From contig CAYYYP010000061.1 in assembly GCA_964475985.1 (NCBI GenBank), positions 1 through 15,661 of the forward strand: a stretch of DNA of 15,661 nt, written 5' to 3'. A program made the position numbers and the translations under genes. Below, piece by piece: positions 6,861-14,188 of the stretch. The stretch's first letter is position 1; the number at the start of each line of letters is the position of its first letter. The notes under the pieces were generated by a model. It was given only the letters and a program-made list of their open reading frames with translations, did no database searches and was not told the DNA's origin. This stretch comes from CAYYYP01 sp964475985. GTDB taxonomy: Bacteria > Bdellovibrionota > UBA1018 > CAYHWW01.

Positions 6861-7697
6861 CTACTCGTGAAATCCCCAGCTTTTTTTTACGGTCAGCTCT
6901 TCGGCCAGATTTTTTACTTTTTTAAATTTTGCGCCAGAAACCCCGGCAACCCGGTTCTGACATTCAGGCCAAGAAGTGTGGGTTTTAAGCTCTCCCCTGG
7001 CTAAACTCAAATACCGTGGATACCCAGGTTCGCTCACCGTAGCAGCTGACATTCCCGCCATCTTCGCCTTATCTTTTTCTTTCGCTTCAGCTTTCTTAAG
7101 CAAAGCTAATTCCTTGGCCTTCAGCAGCACCCCAAAAGAAATTCCGTGGGCGCCTTCATATTGCTTCATCTCACCAAGAAAAAGTTCCACGTCATCATTT
7201 ACGGCAAAGCCCTGGGCGATGGTGTCAACCCGCTCGTTACCCTCAACTCCTGCGTGCCCTGGCACATGATTCCAAAAAATCGTAAGCTTAGGGTTTCGTT
7301 TCAGCCGCTTTAAAATTTCAAACAGTTCCTGCCAATAACCTTGGTTAAGGACGGGCGTTCCATCCTTCGTAAGCCAGCCGTTTTTCTCCCACCCAAAACC
7401 CCAGGCCGTAGCGCCCTGAATGAGGTACTTTGAATCGGTAAAAATTTCTAAATTAATTTTATTTGTTTGAGCGTCGCCAGGAAAAAATTCCGAAAAGTCC
7501 GATGCCGAGAGGTAACGCAAAGCCTCAATAGCGGCCGTAAGTTCCATTTGATTGTTAGTGGTATTCCAAGAAAGGCCACCTAGCTCTCGCACCCAGGCGG
7601 GCGACGCAATGAGGGAACCCCAACCGCCAGGTCCAGGATTTCCTTTGCTTGAACCATCGCAAAAAACCAGGATTTCCTTAGAGGACTCACCTGGCAT
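6861..7697 (-). CDS. rnhA: ribonuclease HI with C-terminal hybrid-binding (viroplasmin-like) domain
   Basis: It cleaves the RNA strand of RNA-DNA hybrids in the cytoplasm. The catalytic domain occupies about residues 8-165 of 278. It starts FCDGSSKGNPGPGGWG and keeps the full acidic set D14, E52 (NNQMELTAA), D88 (FTDSKYL) and D158, with H148 in HVPGHAG. A Lys/Ala-rich linker (about 190-222) leads to a second domain (about 226-266): YLSLARGELKTHTSWPEC, then VAGVSGAKFKKVKNL. This matches the RNase H1 hybrid-binding domain pattern of G...SW.EC...V.G..GA.FK. In well-studied RNases H1 that domain is N-terminal; here it is C-terminal. The ATG directly follows the helicase TAA (TAAATG), with AGGA seven bases upstream inside the helicase gene, so translation is probably coupled. 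It converges with the third sigma gene; no hairpin terminator is evident in the 66-base gap. Confidence 0.95.
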   Translation of the reverse strand: MPGESSKEILVFCDGSSKGNPGPGGWGSLIASPAWVRELGGLSWNTTNNQMELTAAIEALRYLSASDFSEFFPGDAQTNKINLEIFTDSKYLIQGATAWGFGWEKNGWLTKDGTPVLNQGYWQELFEILKRLKRNPKLTIFWNHVPGHAGVEGNERVDTIAQGFAVNDDVELFLGEMKQYEGAHGISFGVLLKAKELALLKKAEAKEKDKAKMAGMSAATVSEPGYPRYLSLARGELKTHTSWPECQNRVAGVSGAKFKKVKNLAEELTVKKSWGFHE

Positions 7698-10358
7698 TTA
7701 AGTTCCTGCTAACTCATTTAAAAGCTCAAGTAGCTCCGTTCGGGAAAACGCTTTTAAGCCTAGTGATGAATCTTCAATGAGCGATCCGGAAAGCGCAACT
7801 TTGCGCTCAATAATGGATGCAATGCGGTCTTCCACGGTGCCAGGAATTTGGAACTTAAAGACCTGAACGCCTCTAGTTTGGCCAATGCGGTGAAGCCTAT
7901 CGGTGGCTTGATTCTCCCGCGCCGGATTCCACCAACGGTCAAAGTGAATACAAACGCTAGCGCTGGTAAGGTCGATACCCAAACCACCAGCCATGAGGCT
8001 ACATAAAAAAAGTTTACAGTTTGGATCATCACGGAAACGGTTTAAAACTTCACCGCGGTTTCTGGTTTCGCCGCGAAGCTCTGCGTACTCAATGCCTTGT
8101 CGTTTTGACCAAGCCTTGAGCAAATCAATCATGGAAAGGAACTGCGTAAAGATAACGACTTTCAATTGCGAACCGAGCGCTTCGGAAATAATTTCTTCCA
8201 GCGCTTCCCATTTCCCTGAGCCATTCGGATCAACGTCTTCAACATTTACTAATCCCGTTTGCCCCGTAAGTTCTGGGAGGTCTGGGTGATCACAAACTTG
8301 TTTGAGCTTCGTTAAAAGGGCCAAAATTCCGGTGTAATCGACTTTTCGTTTCTCGTCCTGCAAGCTCTCTCGAAGTCTGGAAACCTCTTGGCTGCGTAAG
8401 TAATCGTTATAAACGCTGCGCTGCCTTTGGGTGAGGTCGCAAAAAATCACTTCCTCAATTTTTTCTGGCAGTTCCTTAAGAACTTGTTGCTTCGTTCTAC
8501 GCAGGAGGAACGGGCTTACGAGCTTTTTTACGACCTGGGATTTTTCCGCCGAAAGTAGCTCCGACTTTGTTCCGTAAAGGCGTTTAAACCTAGCTTGGGA
8601 GCCCAAATAACCTGGCAATAAGAACTCAAGGACCGACCAAAGATCCGTGCTGGAATTTTCAACCGGCGTTCCCGTCATGGCGATACGAAACTTTGCTTTT
8701 AATGCCCTGGAAATGCGTGAGGTGCTAGTATTCGCATTTTTCATGGCTTGGGATTCATCGGCAATGGCGACGTGCCACTGCTTCTCGCGCAATACGGTAT
8801 CGCGTTGAAGAATACCGTAGGTAGTAAGCACTAAATCTGCCTTACCGGTAGCCGGAAGTTCCCGTTTGGATCCGTGGTAAACCACCCAACGAAGGCCGGT
8901 AGGGTAACGCTCTAACTTTTGCTGCCAAGCGGTGACGACTGACGTGGGTGCAACAACAATGCTGGGCTCCGCAGGCCTAAACTTCGCATGACAGTAGATG
9001 CTCGATAAAAACGCTAAAACTTGGTGCGTTTTTCCAAGACCCATATCATCCGCTAAAAATGCGGAAAGGCTGCGGTGATAAAGGCTCCATATCCAGCTTA
9101 AGCCATTGGCTTGGTATTCCCGTAAATCAAAACCAAAGCTCACCTTAGGTAGTTTGGGAATCGTCTTTTTCTCAAAATCTTTTTTCCACTCATGGAATTC
9201 AATCCAAGTAGGGTCAACGCTGAACTCAACGGCCCCTAACTCAAGGCTTAAGCGGTAAACGGCAATGGGATGCAGGGGATGTTCGTTTTCATCATCGAGT
9301 TCACTTAATCCTTGAAGGCCGCCTGCGGGCTTCATGCCGATGCTTTCAAGGACATTCAAACCACTTCGATTGATATGCCTCGCTAGAACGGAAAGCGGCA
9401 TTTCAAATTGATAAAGAATATCTTCTTTCCACGCAAACTCTGGGCTCAACCGGCCATGATTGGCGAGTTCCCGCAAATCATCGGAGTCCATTTCCACTTC
9501 GCCATTGGAGAAATAGAACTGAAGTGCTCGTTTGCCAGAGTGCCGTTCACCAATCTCAAACTTTAGTAGTTTAAGGGGATTGGGATTGAGTTTGACGTTC
9601 AACGCTGAATCAAGGACCACATGTTTTTGATCGGGGTCCTGAAGCGCCTTACCTAAAAACTGCACGCCCGCTTGTCCCATATGGGTAAGCCTTGGGGCAT
9701 CGACGGATCCCAATACGGGAACGTGATCCGTTACAGCAGTAAGCGTAAAACCTTGGACATTCTTCCAAGTGTAGGGAGCCGCTTGGCGATGAAGGGAGCG
9801 CACCATTTCCACACGCTCTTTGCGACGGATGGGGTCCTCATAACGAAGGGCAGGTTCGGCACTGATGCCTAAAGTCTGATCATCACGTTCGACGAAATGG
9901 ACAAAAAGCACGGGCTCCGTTTCAATAGTTGATTTAACGGGCTGAAGGGATTTTTCCTTAGCTTTTGCCGAAAGGTCAGCGCTGAGTTGCCCTTTTGGCG
10001 GAAGAACCGTTTCTAGAGCGCCTTCATCTTCGTCGACGATGCCTGCGCGGAGCAAACTTCCACGGGCCAGCCACCAAATAATGAGGGCTGCTAAATGTTC
10101 GCATTTGGAACCGGAACAACTGCATTGGCCATCCCGCACACCGTCACGATGCAATTGAAACGTGACCTCATGCCTGGGCAATTTCTCAATGTGTTTTCGC
10201 CATGAACCTACGACACTGGCTGGTTTTCCGTAGATGATTCCCATGACCCATGGTTTGTGAAAGCTGACATCCTGAACACGCCCGTCTCTGAACGTGAGGG
10301 AGCCTTGATTCCAAATAACGGGCTGAAATTCTCTTTTAACCAAATGCTGAAGGATCAT
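7698..10358 (-). CDS. SNF2-family DNA helicase/translocase with N-terminal SWIM zinc finger
   Basis: This 886-residue ATP-dependent double-stranded DNA translocase belongs to the bacterial SNF2 group that includes RapA/HepA relatives. A SWIM-type zinc motif (C79, C81, C86, H88) sits near the N-terminus; such motifs are thought to bind DNA or protein. A long middle region (about 110-405) has no obvious motif. The motor begins at 'LREYQANGLSW' (about 412): motif I DDMGLGKT (437-444), motif II DESQ (534-537) in place of DEAH/DEGH, motif III TGTP (562-565), and the second RecA lobe with VVIFTQF (734-740), DRWWNPARENQATDRLHRIGQ (807-827). All parts needed for ATP hydrolysis appear intact. It lies 18 bases downstream of prc and directly adjoins rnhA, so the three may share a transcript. 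Pairing with RNase H suggests a role in clearing stalled transcription or R-loops; that is inference. Confidence 0.94.
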   Translation of the reverse strand: MILQHLVKREFQPVIWNQGSLTFRDGRVQDVSFHKPWVMGIIYGKPASVVGSWRKHIEKLPRHEVTFQLHRDGVRDGQCSCSGSKCEHLAALIIWWLARGSLLRAGIVDEDEGALETVLPPKGQLSADLSAKAKEKSLQPVKSTIETEPVLFVHFVERDDQTLGISAEPALRYEDPIRRKERVEMVRSLHRQAAPYTWKNVQGFTLTAVTDHVPVLGSVDAPRLTHMGQAGVQFLGKALQDPDQKHVVLDSALNVKLNPNPLKLLKFEIGERHSGKRALQFYFSNGEVEMDSDDLRELANHGRLSPEFAWKEDILYQFEMPLSVLARHINRSGLNVLESIGMKPAGGLQGLSELDDENEHPLHPIAVYRLSLELGAVEFSVDPTWIEFHEWKKDFEKKTIPKLPKVSFGFDLREYQANGLSWIWSLYHRSLSAFLADDMGLGKTHQVLAFLSSIYCHAKFRPAEPSIVVAPTSVVTAWQQKLERYPTGLRWVVYHGSKRELPATGKADLVLTTYGILQRDTVLREKQWHVAIADESQAMKNANTSTSRISRALKAKFRIAMTGTPVENSSTDLWSVLEFLLPGYLGSQARFKRLYGTKSELLSAEKSQVVKKLVSPFLLRRTKQQVLKELPEKIEEVIFCDLTQRQRSVYNDYLRSQEVSRLRESLQDEKRKVDYTGILALLTKLKQVCDHPDLPELTGQTGLVNVEDVDPNGSGKWEALEEIISEALGSQLKVVIFTQFLSMIDLLKAWSKRQGIEYAELRGETRNRGEVLNRFRDDPNCKLFLCSLMAGGLGIDLTSASVCIHFDRWWNPARENQATDRLHRIGQTRGVQVFKFQIPGTVEDRIASIIERKVALSGSLIEDSSLGLKAFSRTELLELLNELAGT

Positions 10359-10376
10359 TAAGGGCCAGAGTCTACC

Positions 10377-12413
10377 TTACTGATGGGCTGTGGAAAAGCC
10401 TCCATTTTCAAGAGTCACGAGATCAGCCAAGATTTCCACGGCTTCTTTGACCTGAGGGATTTCTAGGTACTTCTCTTCTGAACCTCGGCCGCCCCTACGG
10501 TTGAAGTTGGTTTTGGCGGTCTTTTTACCCTTGTTTTCTTTGTTATCCTTCTGTTTTTTCAAAGCATCCGAAAGTTTGATGATGCCGTTTCGCTGTTCAT
10601 TTTCGGCAACTTCCGTAAGGATTTTATCAAATTCCTTTTCTTTTTTAACCCGGGCCGCCGAAAGCACCTTGAGTTGATCCACTACGACGTTAGTAATGGG
10701 TACCCAGCGGGTTTTTGTATCATCTGGCTGCGCTTCTTTGGAAAGGAAGGAAGAAATGCTTCTTGGCGGCAAGGAATAATCCAGCGACTGCTCGCCAATA
10801 TCCTTTACAGAAAAAGGGCTTGGTAGAATGACGTCCGCAAGCACGCCGCGGTGTTGAGTGCTTTGGCCACCTGGAACAAAAAACATTCCTGTTGTGACTT
10901 TAATGGCCCCCAATTCGCGGGGGAGGTTAGATACGGCCTGAACCGTTCCTTTACCAAAGGTTTTATCGCCACCTACGATAAGTGCGCGTCTGTAGTCTTG
11001 AAGGGCGCCCGCCACAATCTCGCTGGCGGAGGCTGAGAGGCGACTGGTCAAGATCACCAGCGGTCCGGTGAAGTTGAGGGTGTCATCTTCATCGGCAAGA
11101 ATGTCGAGCGTGCTCTTCGCATCTTGCGTCGCTACGATATTGCCTTTGCGGATAAAGAGTCCGCCAATGCGAACCGCTTCACCTAAAAGACCGCCTCCAT
11201 TTTTTGAGAGGTCCAGCACCATTCCATCGGCCTTGGCTTCCCTGGCTTGATCAACAAGTTTTTTCATGTCTTCATAACAAGAGCGTGAACCTTGGGTCAT
11301 ATCACCATAAAAAGAGGGCAATTCGAGAACCGCGAGCTTTAGCTTTTTTTCATTTCCGTCTTTGCCTTTGACGGTTTTATCTACGTACGAAAGTTTTGCG
11401 GCATCTTCCTTAAGGTTAATGGTCTCACGTTTGAGCGTCACCTTTAGGGTCTCAGTTTTACTGCCAACGTGTCGCAAAAGTGTGAGCCTTACGAAGGTAT
11501 TCTTCTTGCCACGAATTAATTTTACAACGTCGCGCAGCGGCAGGTCGATGACAGTTTCGATGGGCCCGGCTTTTCCTTGGCCAACGGCGATGATTTTATC
11601 TTTAGGTTTAAGCTCACCAGACTTTTCGGCAGCGCCCCCAGGGACCATGGCCTCAACGATGGTGTAGCCGTCCTCCCAACTGAGACTTGTGCCAATTCCT
11701 TCTAAGGAAAGGCGCATGGAGATTTCAAAATCCTCAAGTACGTCTCTTGCCAAGTAACTAGAATGAGCATCCAACGCGCTCGCGAATGCATCTAGAAATA
11801 CCGCGTAAACGTCGTCTTCCTTCATTTCAACATTTCGTTTCACACTCAGTTCATAACGGTGTGAGAGTTGTTTCTTCGCTTGAGGAACTTTCATGTCGCT
11901 GGCGAGATAATTCGAGATCTGAAATTGCAGAAATTTACGGAGCTGGGCGTCGGCCTCGGCTTTAGTTTTTGGAAAAACTCTTTTTGCCGGATCAATGATG
12001 ATTTCCGTCTTAGGATCAAAGGCGAATTCCGAGGCAAGGATTTGTCGGGCCTGGGCAGCATTTTCATCGACGCGTTTGGTCAGCATCTCTTGGCCCTTAA
12101 GGATTGCTGAACAATCACCGTTCGTGATTTTATCAAATAATCCCTTCATTTCCGTTTTGAGGGTATCGACATCGCCTTGAAGAAAATAAACTTTAGATGG
12201 GTCCAGACGTTTTAAATATTGGTCAAGCACCTTAGCTTCCAAGGCTTGATCGGCCTTTTTCACCGTGACGTGGTGGGCTAAAAAACCATGCATGATGGGG
12301 GGCAAAAGCCGGCACTCAAGGGCTGGGCCTAGATTTGCCGCGGAGGCAGAAGCGGTGAGGCCTGCAGTGAGCAAAAGTGCGGTGGCAACGAAGGGGAGCT
12401 TTTTCTGAAGCAT
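10377..12413 (-). CDS. prc: periplasmic carboxy-terminal processing (tail-specific) protease, S41 family
   Basis: This 678-residue protein matches the size and layout of E. coli Prc/Tsp (about 680). It degrades or trims periplasmic proteins from their C-termini. The signal peptide is clear: basic MLQKK, hydrophobic core, ASASA with a cut near residue 25. A Tsp-type N-terminal helical domain (about 35-215) precedes a PDZ domain (about 238-325, GIGTSLSW...IVEAMVPGGAAEKSGELKPKDKIIAV). The S41 protease core follows, with the catalytic pair S462 (in SASAS) and K488 (FGKG), plus D473 at the expected spacing from the Ser. A Lys/Arg-rich stretch (about 618-645) lies near the C-terminus. The ribosome binding site AAGGAAA is about 11 bases before the ATG. 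A periplasmic protease of this class beside membrane-targeted sigma factors is noteworthy, but it is 3.6 kb away and on the other strand. Confidence 0.94.
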   Translation of the reverse strand: MLQKKLPFVATALLLTAGLTASASAANLGPALECRLLPPIMHGFLAHHVTVKKADQALEAKVLDQYLKRLDPSKVYFLQGDVDTLKTEMKGLFDKITNGDCSAILKGQEMLTKRVDENAAQARQILASEFAFDPKTEIIIDPAKRVFPKTKAEADAQLRKFLQFQISNYLASDMKVPQAKKQLSHRYELSVKRNVEMKEDDVYAVFLDAFASALDAHSSYLARDVLEDFEISMRLSLEGIGTSLSWEDGYTIVEAMVPGGAAEKSGELKPKDKIIAVGQGKAGPIETVIDLPLRDVVKLIRGKKNTFVRLTLLRHVGSKTETLKVTLKRETINLKEDAAKLSYVDKTVKGKDGNEKKLKLAVLELPSFYGDMTQGSRSCYEDMKKLVDQAREAKADGMVLDLSKNGGGLLGEAVRIGGLFIRKGNIVATQDAKSTLDILADEDDTLNFTGPLVILTSRLSASASEIVAGALQDYRRALIVGGDKTFGKGTVQAVSNLPRELGAIKVTTGMFFVPGGQSTQHRGVLADVILPSPFSVKDIGEQSLDYSLPPRSISSFLSKEAQPDDTKTRWVPITNVVVDQLKVLSAARVKKEKEFDKILTEVAENEQRNGIIKLSDALKKQKDNKENKGKKTAKTNFNRRGGRGSEEKYLEIPQVKEAVEILADLVTLENGGFSTAHQ

Positions 12414-12437
12414 GGTGGATTTAGTTTCCTTTCAACG

Positions 12438-12463
12438 AAGTCTTTTTAGGTCCAAGTCTTTTT
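12438..12463. repeat. two direct copies of AAGTCTTTTT in the prc leader
   Basis: Identical 10-base units at 12438-12447 and 12454-12463 (16-base period) lie between the prc start codon and an AT-rich stretch. On the minus strand that stretch reads TGATAATATAAA and could hold the prc -10 box. No good -35 box was found. The repeat could be an operator or chance; the T-rich composition raises the odds of chance. Confidence 0.4.
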
Positions 12464-12492
12464 ATATTATCATGCTCACAAGGATAGGCCGT

Positions 12493-12753
12493 TTAGTCTC
12501 TGTATTTTTTCTTTAGTTCGTCGGCCTTGATCCTGGAATTTTCTTGCCGCGAGGCATTAATCATCTCCTCGATAGCTTTAATCTCATCCTCAAGCTCCCA
12601 ATTTGCGACCATGAGGGCCGCCATTTCATGGTGGTTTTGTGGAACATGCCCACTTTCATTTACCCTAAGTTTGTGCCGCAGGCCTAAGACCCGCTCAAGA
12701 AGTTGTTGTTTGCTTGCGCGACTTAGTAGAGGACTTTTTTTTTCCGAAGCCAT
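12493..12753 (-). CDS. small uncharacterised charged helical protein
   Basis: This protein has 86 residues if it starts at the ATG at 12753. I do not recognise the family. It has no signal peptide, membrane segment or cysteine. The sequence is highly charged and mostly helix-compatible: KQQLLERVLGLRHKLRV, a polar turn with HVPQNHHE, then AALMVANWELEDEIKAIEEMI and a basic end (KKKYRD), possibly a helical hairpin or coiled coil. The frame extends upstream to a TTG at 12879, but that would overlap the divergent transporter and its likely promoter, so the shorter form is preferred. The ATG has no clear ribosome binding site. It lies about 80 bases upstream of prc on the same strand. Confidence 0.5.
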   Translation of the reverse strand: MASEKKSPLLSRASKQQLLERVLGLRHKLRVNESGHVPQNHHEMAALMVANWELEDEIKAIEEMINASRQENSRIKADELKKKYRD

Positions 12754-12781
12754 TTCAGAGTTTTGAAACACATTTGAAAGT

Positions 12782-12812
12782 TTGACAACCCCTAAGGGCT
12801 CATCGTCATATT
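12782..12812 (+). promoter_or_regulatory. possible promoter of the POT transporter and hydroxylase genes
   Basis: A perfect -35 TTGACA (12782-12787) is followed by a weaker -10-like CATATT (12807-12812) at a long 19-base spacing. It lies just ahead of the transporter ATG at 12833, giving a leader of only about 15 bases. The -35 box is convincing, the -10 box is not. Confidence 0.4.
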
Positions 12813-12832
12813 CCTTCGTGGTGGTGTGAACT

Positions 12833-14188
12833 ATGCTTTTTTCGAGATACCCTTCCCAAATAAAATATATTGTAGGCAATGAAGCGTGTGAGCGTTTCAG
12901 TTTTTACGGGATGCGCTGCATCCTGGTTGCCTTCATGACCCAGCATCTTTTGATGACAAATGAAGATTCCACGGCCATTTTTCACCTCTTTGTCAGTGGG
13001 GCATATCTGCTGCCACTTTTGGGGGCTTACCTCTCGGATAGGGTTCTTGGAAAATACCGCACCATAATGTACGCCTCTCTTCTTTATTGCCTAGGTCATG
13101 CCACCTTGGCATTTCGGGACGATAAGACGGGCCTTATGATAGGACTCGTGCTCATTGCCTTTGGCGCGGGCGGCGTCAAACCCTGCGTTTCCGCCTACGT
13201 TGGCGATCAGTTTACGAGCAAAAACAAAACCCTTATTCAGGGCGTATTCGATATTTTTTATTGGGCGATTAATGTTGGAGCCTTTTTTTCCCAACTGATT
13301 ATTCCTGTGGTGTTGAAGGTCAGTGGACCCGCCTTAGCTTTTGGAATTCCCGGAATTCTCATGTTTTTAGCTACGATTATTTTTTGGCTCGGAAGAAAAG
13401 AGTATGTGAACGTTCCTCCTTCAGGCCCAGATCCCCACGGATTTTTGCGCGTTTTTTGGGATGCTTTGAAAAATAAAAATCCTGGCAATCAAGGCGATTT
13501 TTGGAGCAGAGCTTCGGAAAAACATCCCGCCGAAGCCCTCGATGGAGCTCGGGCCGCCTTTGGAATATTTAAGCTTTTCATCATGATTTCTGGTTTCTGG
13601 GCTTTGTATGATCAAAGCGCATCAAGCTGGGTGCTCCAGGCAAAACAGATGGACCTGCATTTTCTCGGGATAAACTGGGAAGCCTCGCAGATTCAATCCT
13701 TAAACTCCATACTGCTGCTGATGATGATCCCGATCTTTGCCAAGGTCATTTACCCTTTTGCGGAAAGGGTGGGGCTCAGGCCAACGCCCATTCGCCGCAT
13801 CACGGCGGGAATGTTGCTTACGGCACTTTGTTTTTTCATTGTGGCGCTTTACCAGTGGTTGCTTGATTCCGGAGTCGTCTTAAGCGTTGGTTGGCACTTC
13901 ATTCCGTTTCTGCTGATTACTGCGGCAGAAATCATGGTGTCCATCACTGGGCTAGAATTTGCCTACACCCAAGCGCCTAAAGCCATGAAGAGCACCATCA
14001 TGAGTTTTTGGTTTTTAACCTTTTTCTTTGGGAATATGCTGACGGCTGTAGTCGCTAAGTTAAATGTTTTCCAGGGCACGACTTTTTTCATGTTTTTTGC
14101 CATCCTTATGGTTGTGATGACAGGAATGTTTATGTTTGCGGCATCCCGGTACAAAGTCGTTGATCGCATGGCGGACGTTAATGCATGA
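12833..14188 (+). CDS. POT/PTR2-family proton-dependent oligopeptide transporter
   Basis: This 451-residue inner-membrane symporter should import di- and tripeptides with protons. The N-terminal ExxER proton-coupling motif is present (E17, E20, R21 in EACERFSFYGMR). The family signatures GGVKPCVSAYVGDQF (usually GG.KPNVSA..GDQF) and FDIFYWAINVGAFFSQ follow in order. About twelve or more hydrophobic helices are spread through the protein, with a polar cytoplasmic loop at about 190-240 between the two six-helix bundles. The length is slightly short but complete for the family. The Tyr-Tyr after ERF is Phe-Tyr here. The ATG at 12833 is the first start after an in-frame TGA. The stop overlaps the next gene's start by four bases (ATGA), indicating one transcript with the hydroxylase. 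Exact substrate preference cannot be read from the sequence. Confidence 0.93.
   Translation: MLFSRYPSQIKYIVGNEACERFSFYGMRCILVAFMTQHLLMTNEDSTAIFHLFVSGAYLLPLLGAYLSDRVLGKYRTIMYASLLYCLGHATLAFRDDKTGLMIGLVLIAFGAGGVKPCVSAYVGDQFTSKNKTLIQGVFDIFYWAINVGAFFSQLIIPVVLKVSGPALAFGIPGILMFLATIIFWLGRKEYVNVPPSGPDPHGFLRVFWDALKNKNPGNQGDFWSRASEKHPAEALDGARAAFGIFKLFIMISGFWALYDQSASSWVLQAKQMDLHFLGINWEASQIQSLNSILLLMMIPIFAKVIYPFAERVGLRPTPIRRITAGMLLTALCFFIVALYQWLLDSGVVLSVGWHFIPFLLITAAEIMVSITGLEFAYTQAPKAMKSTIMSFWFLTFFFGNMLTAVVAKLNVFQGTTFFMFFAILMVVMTGMFMFAASRYKVVDRMADVNA

Noticed and set aside
12754..12879. N-terminal extension of the small minus-strand protein to a TTG start
   Set aside because: It would overlap the transporter coding start and a perfect -35 box; the ATG at 12753 gives a normal divergent gap.
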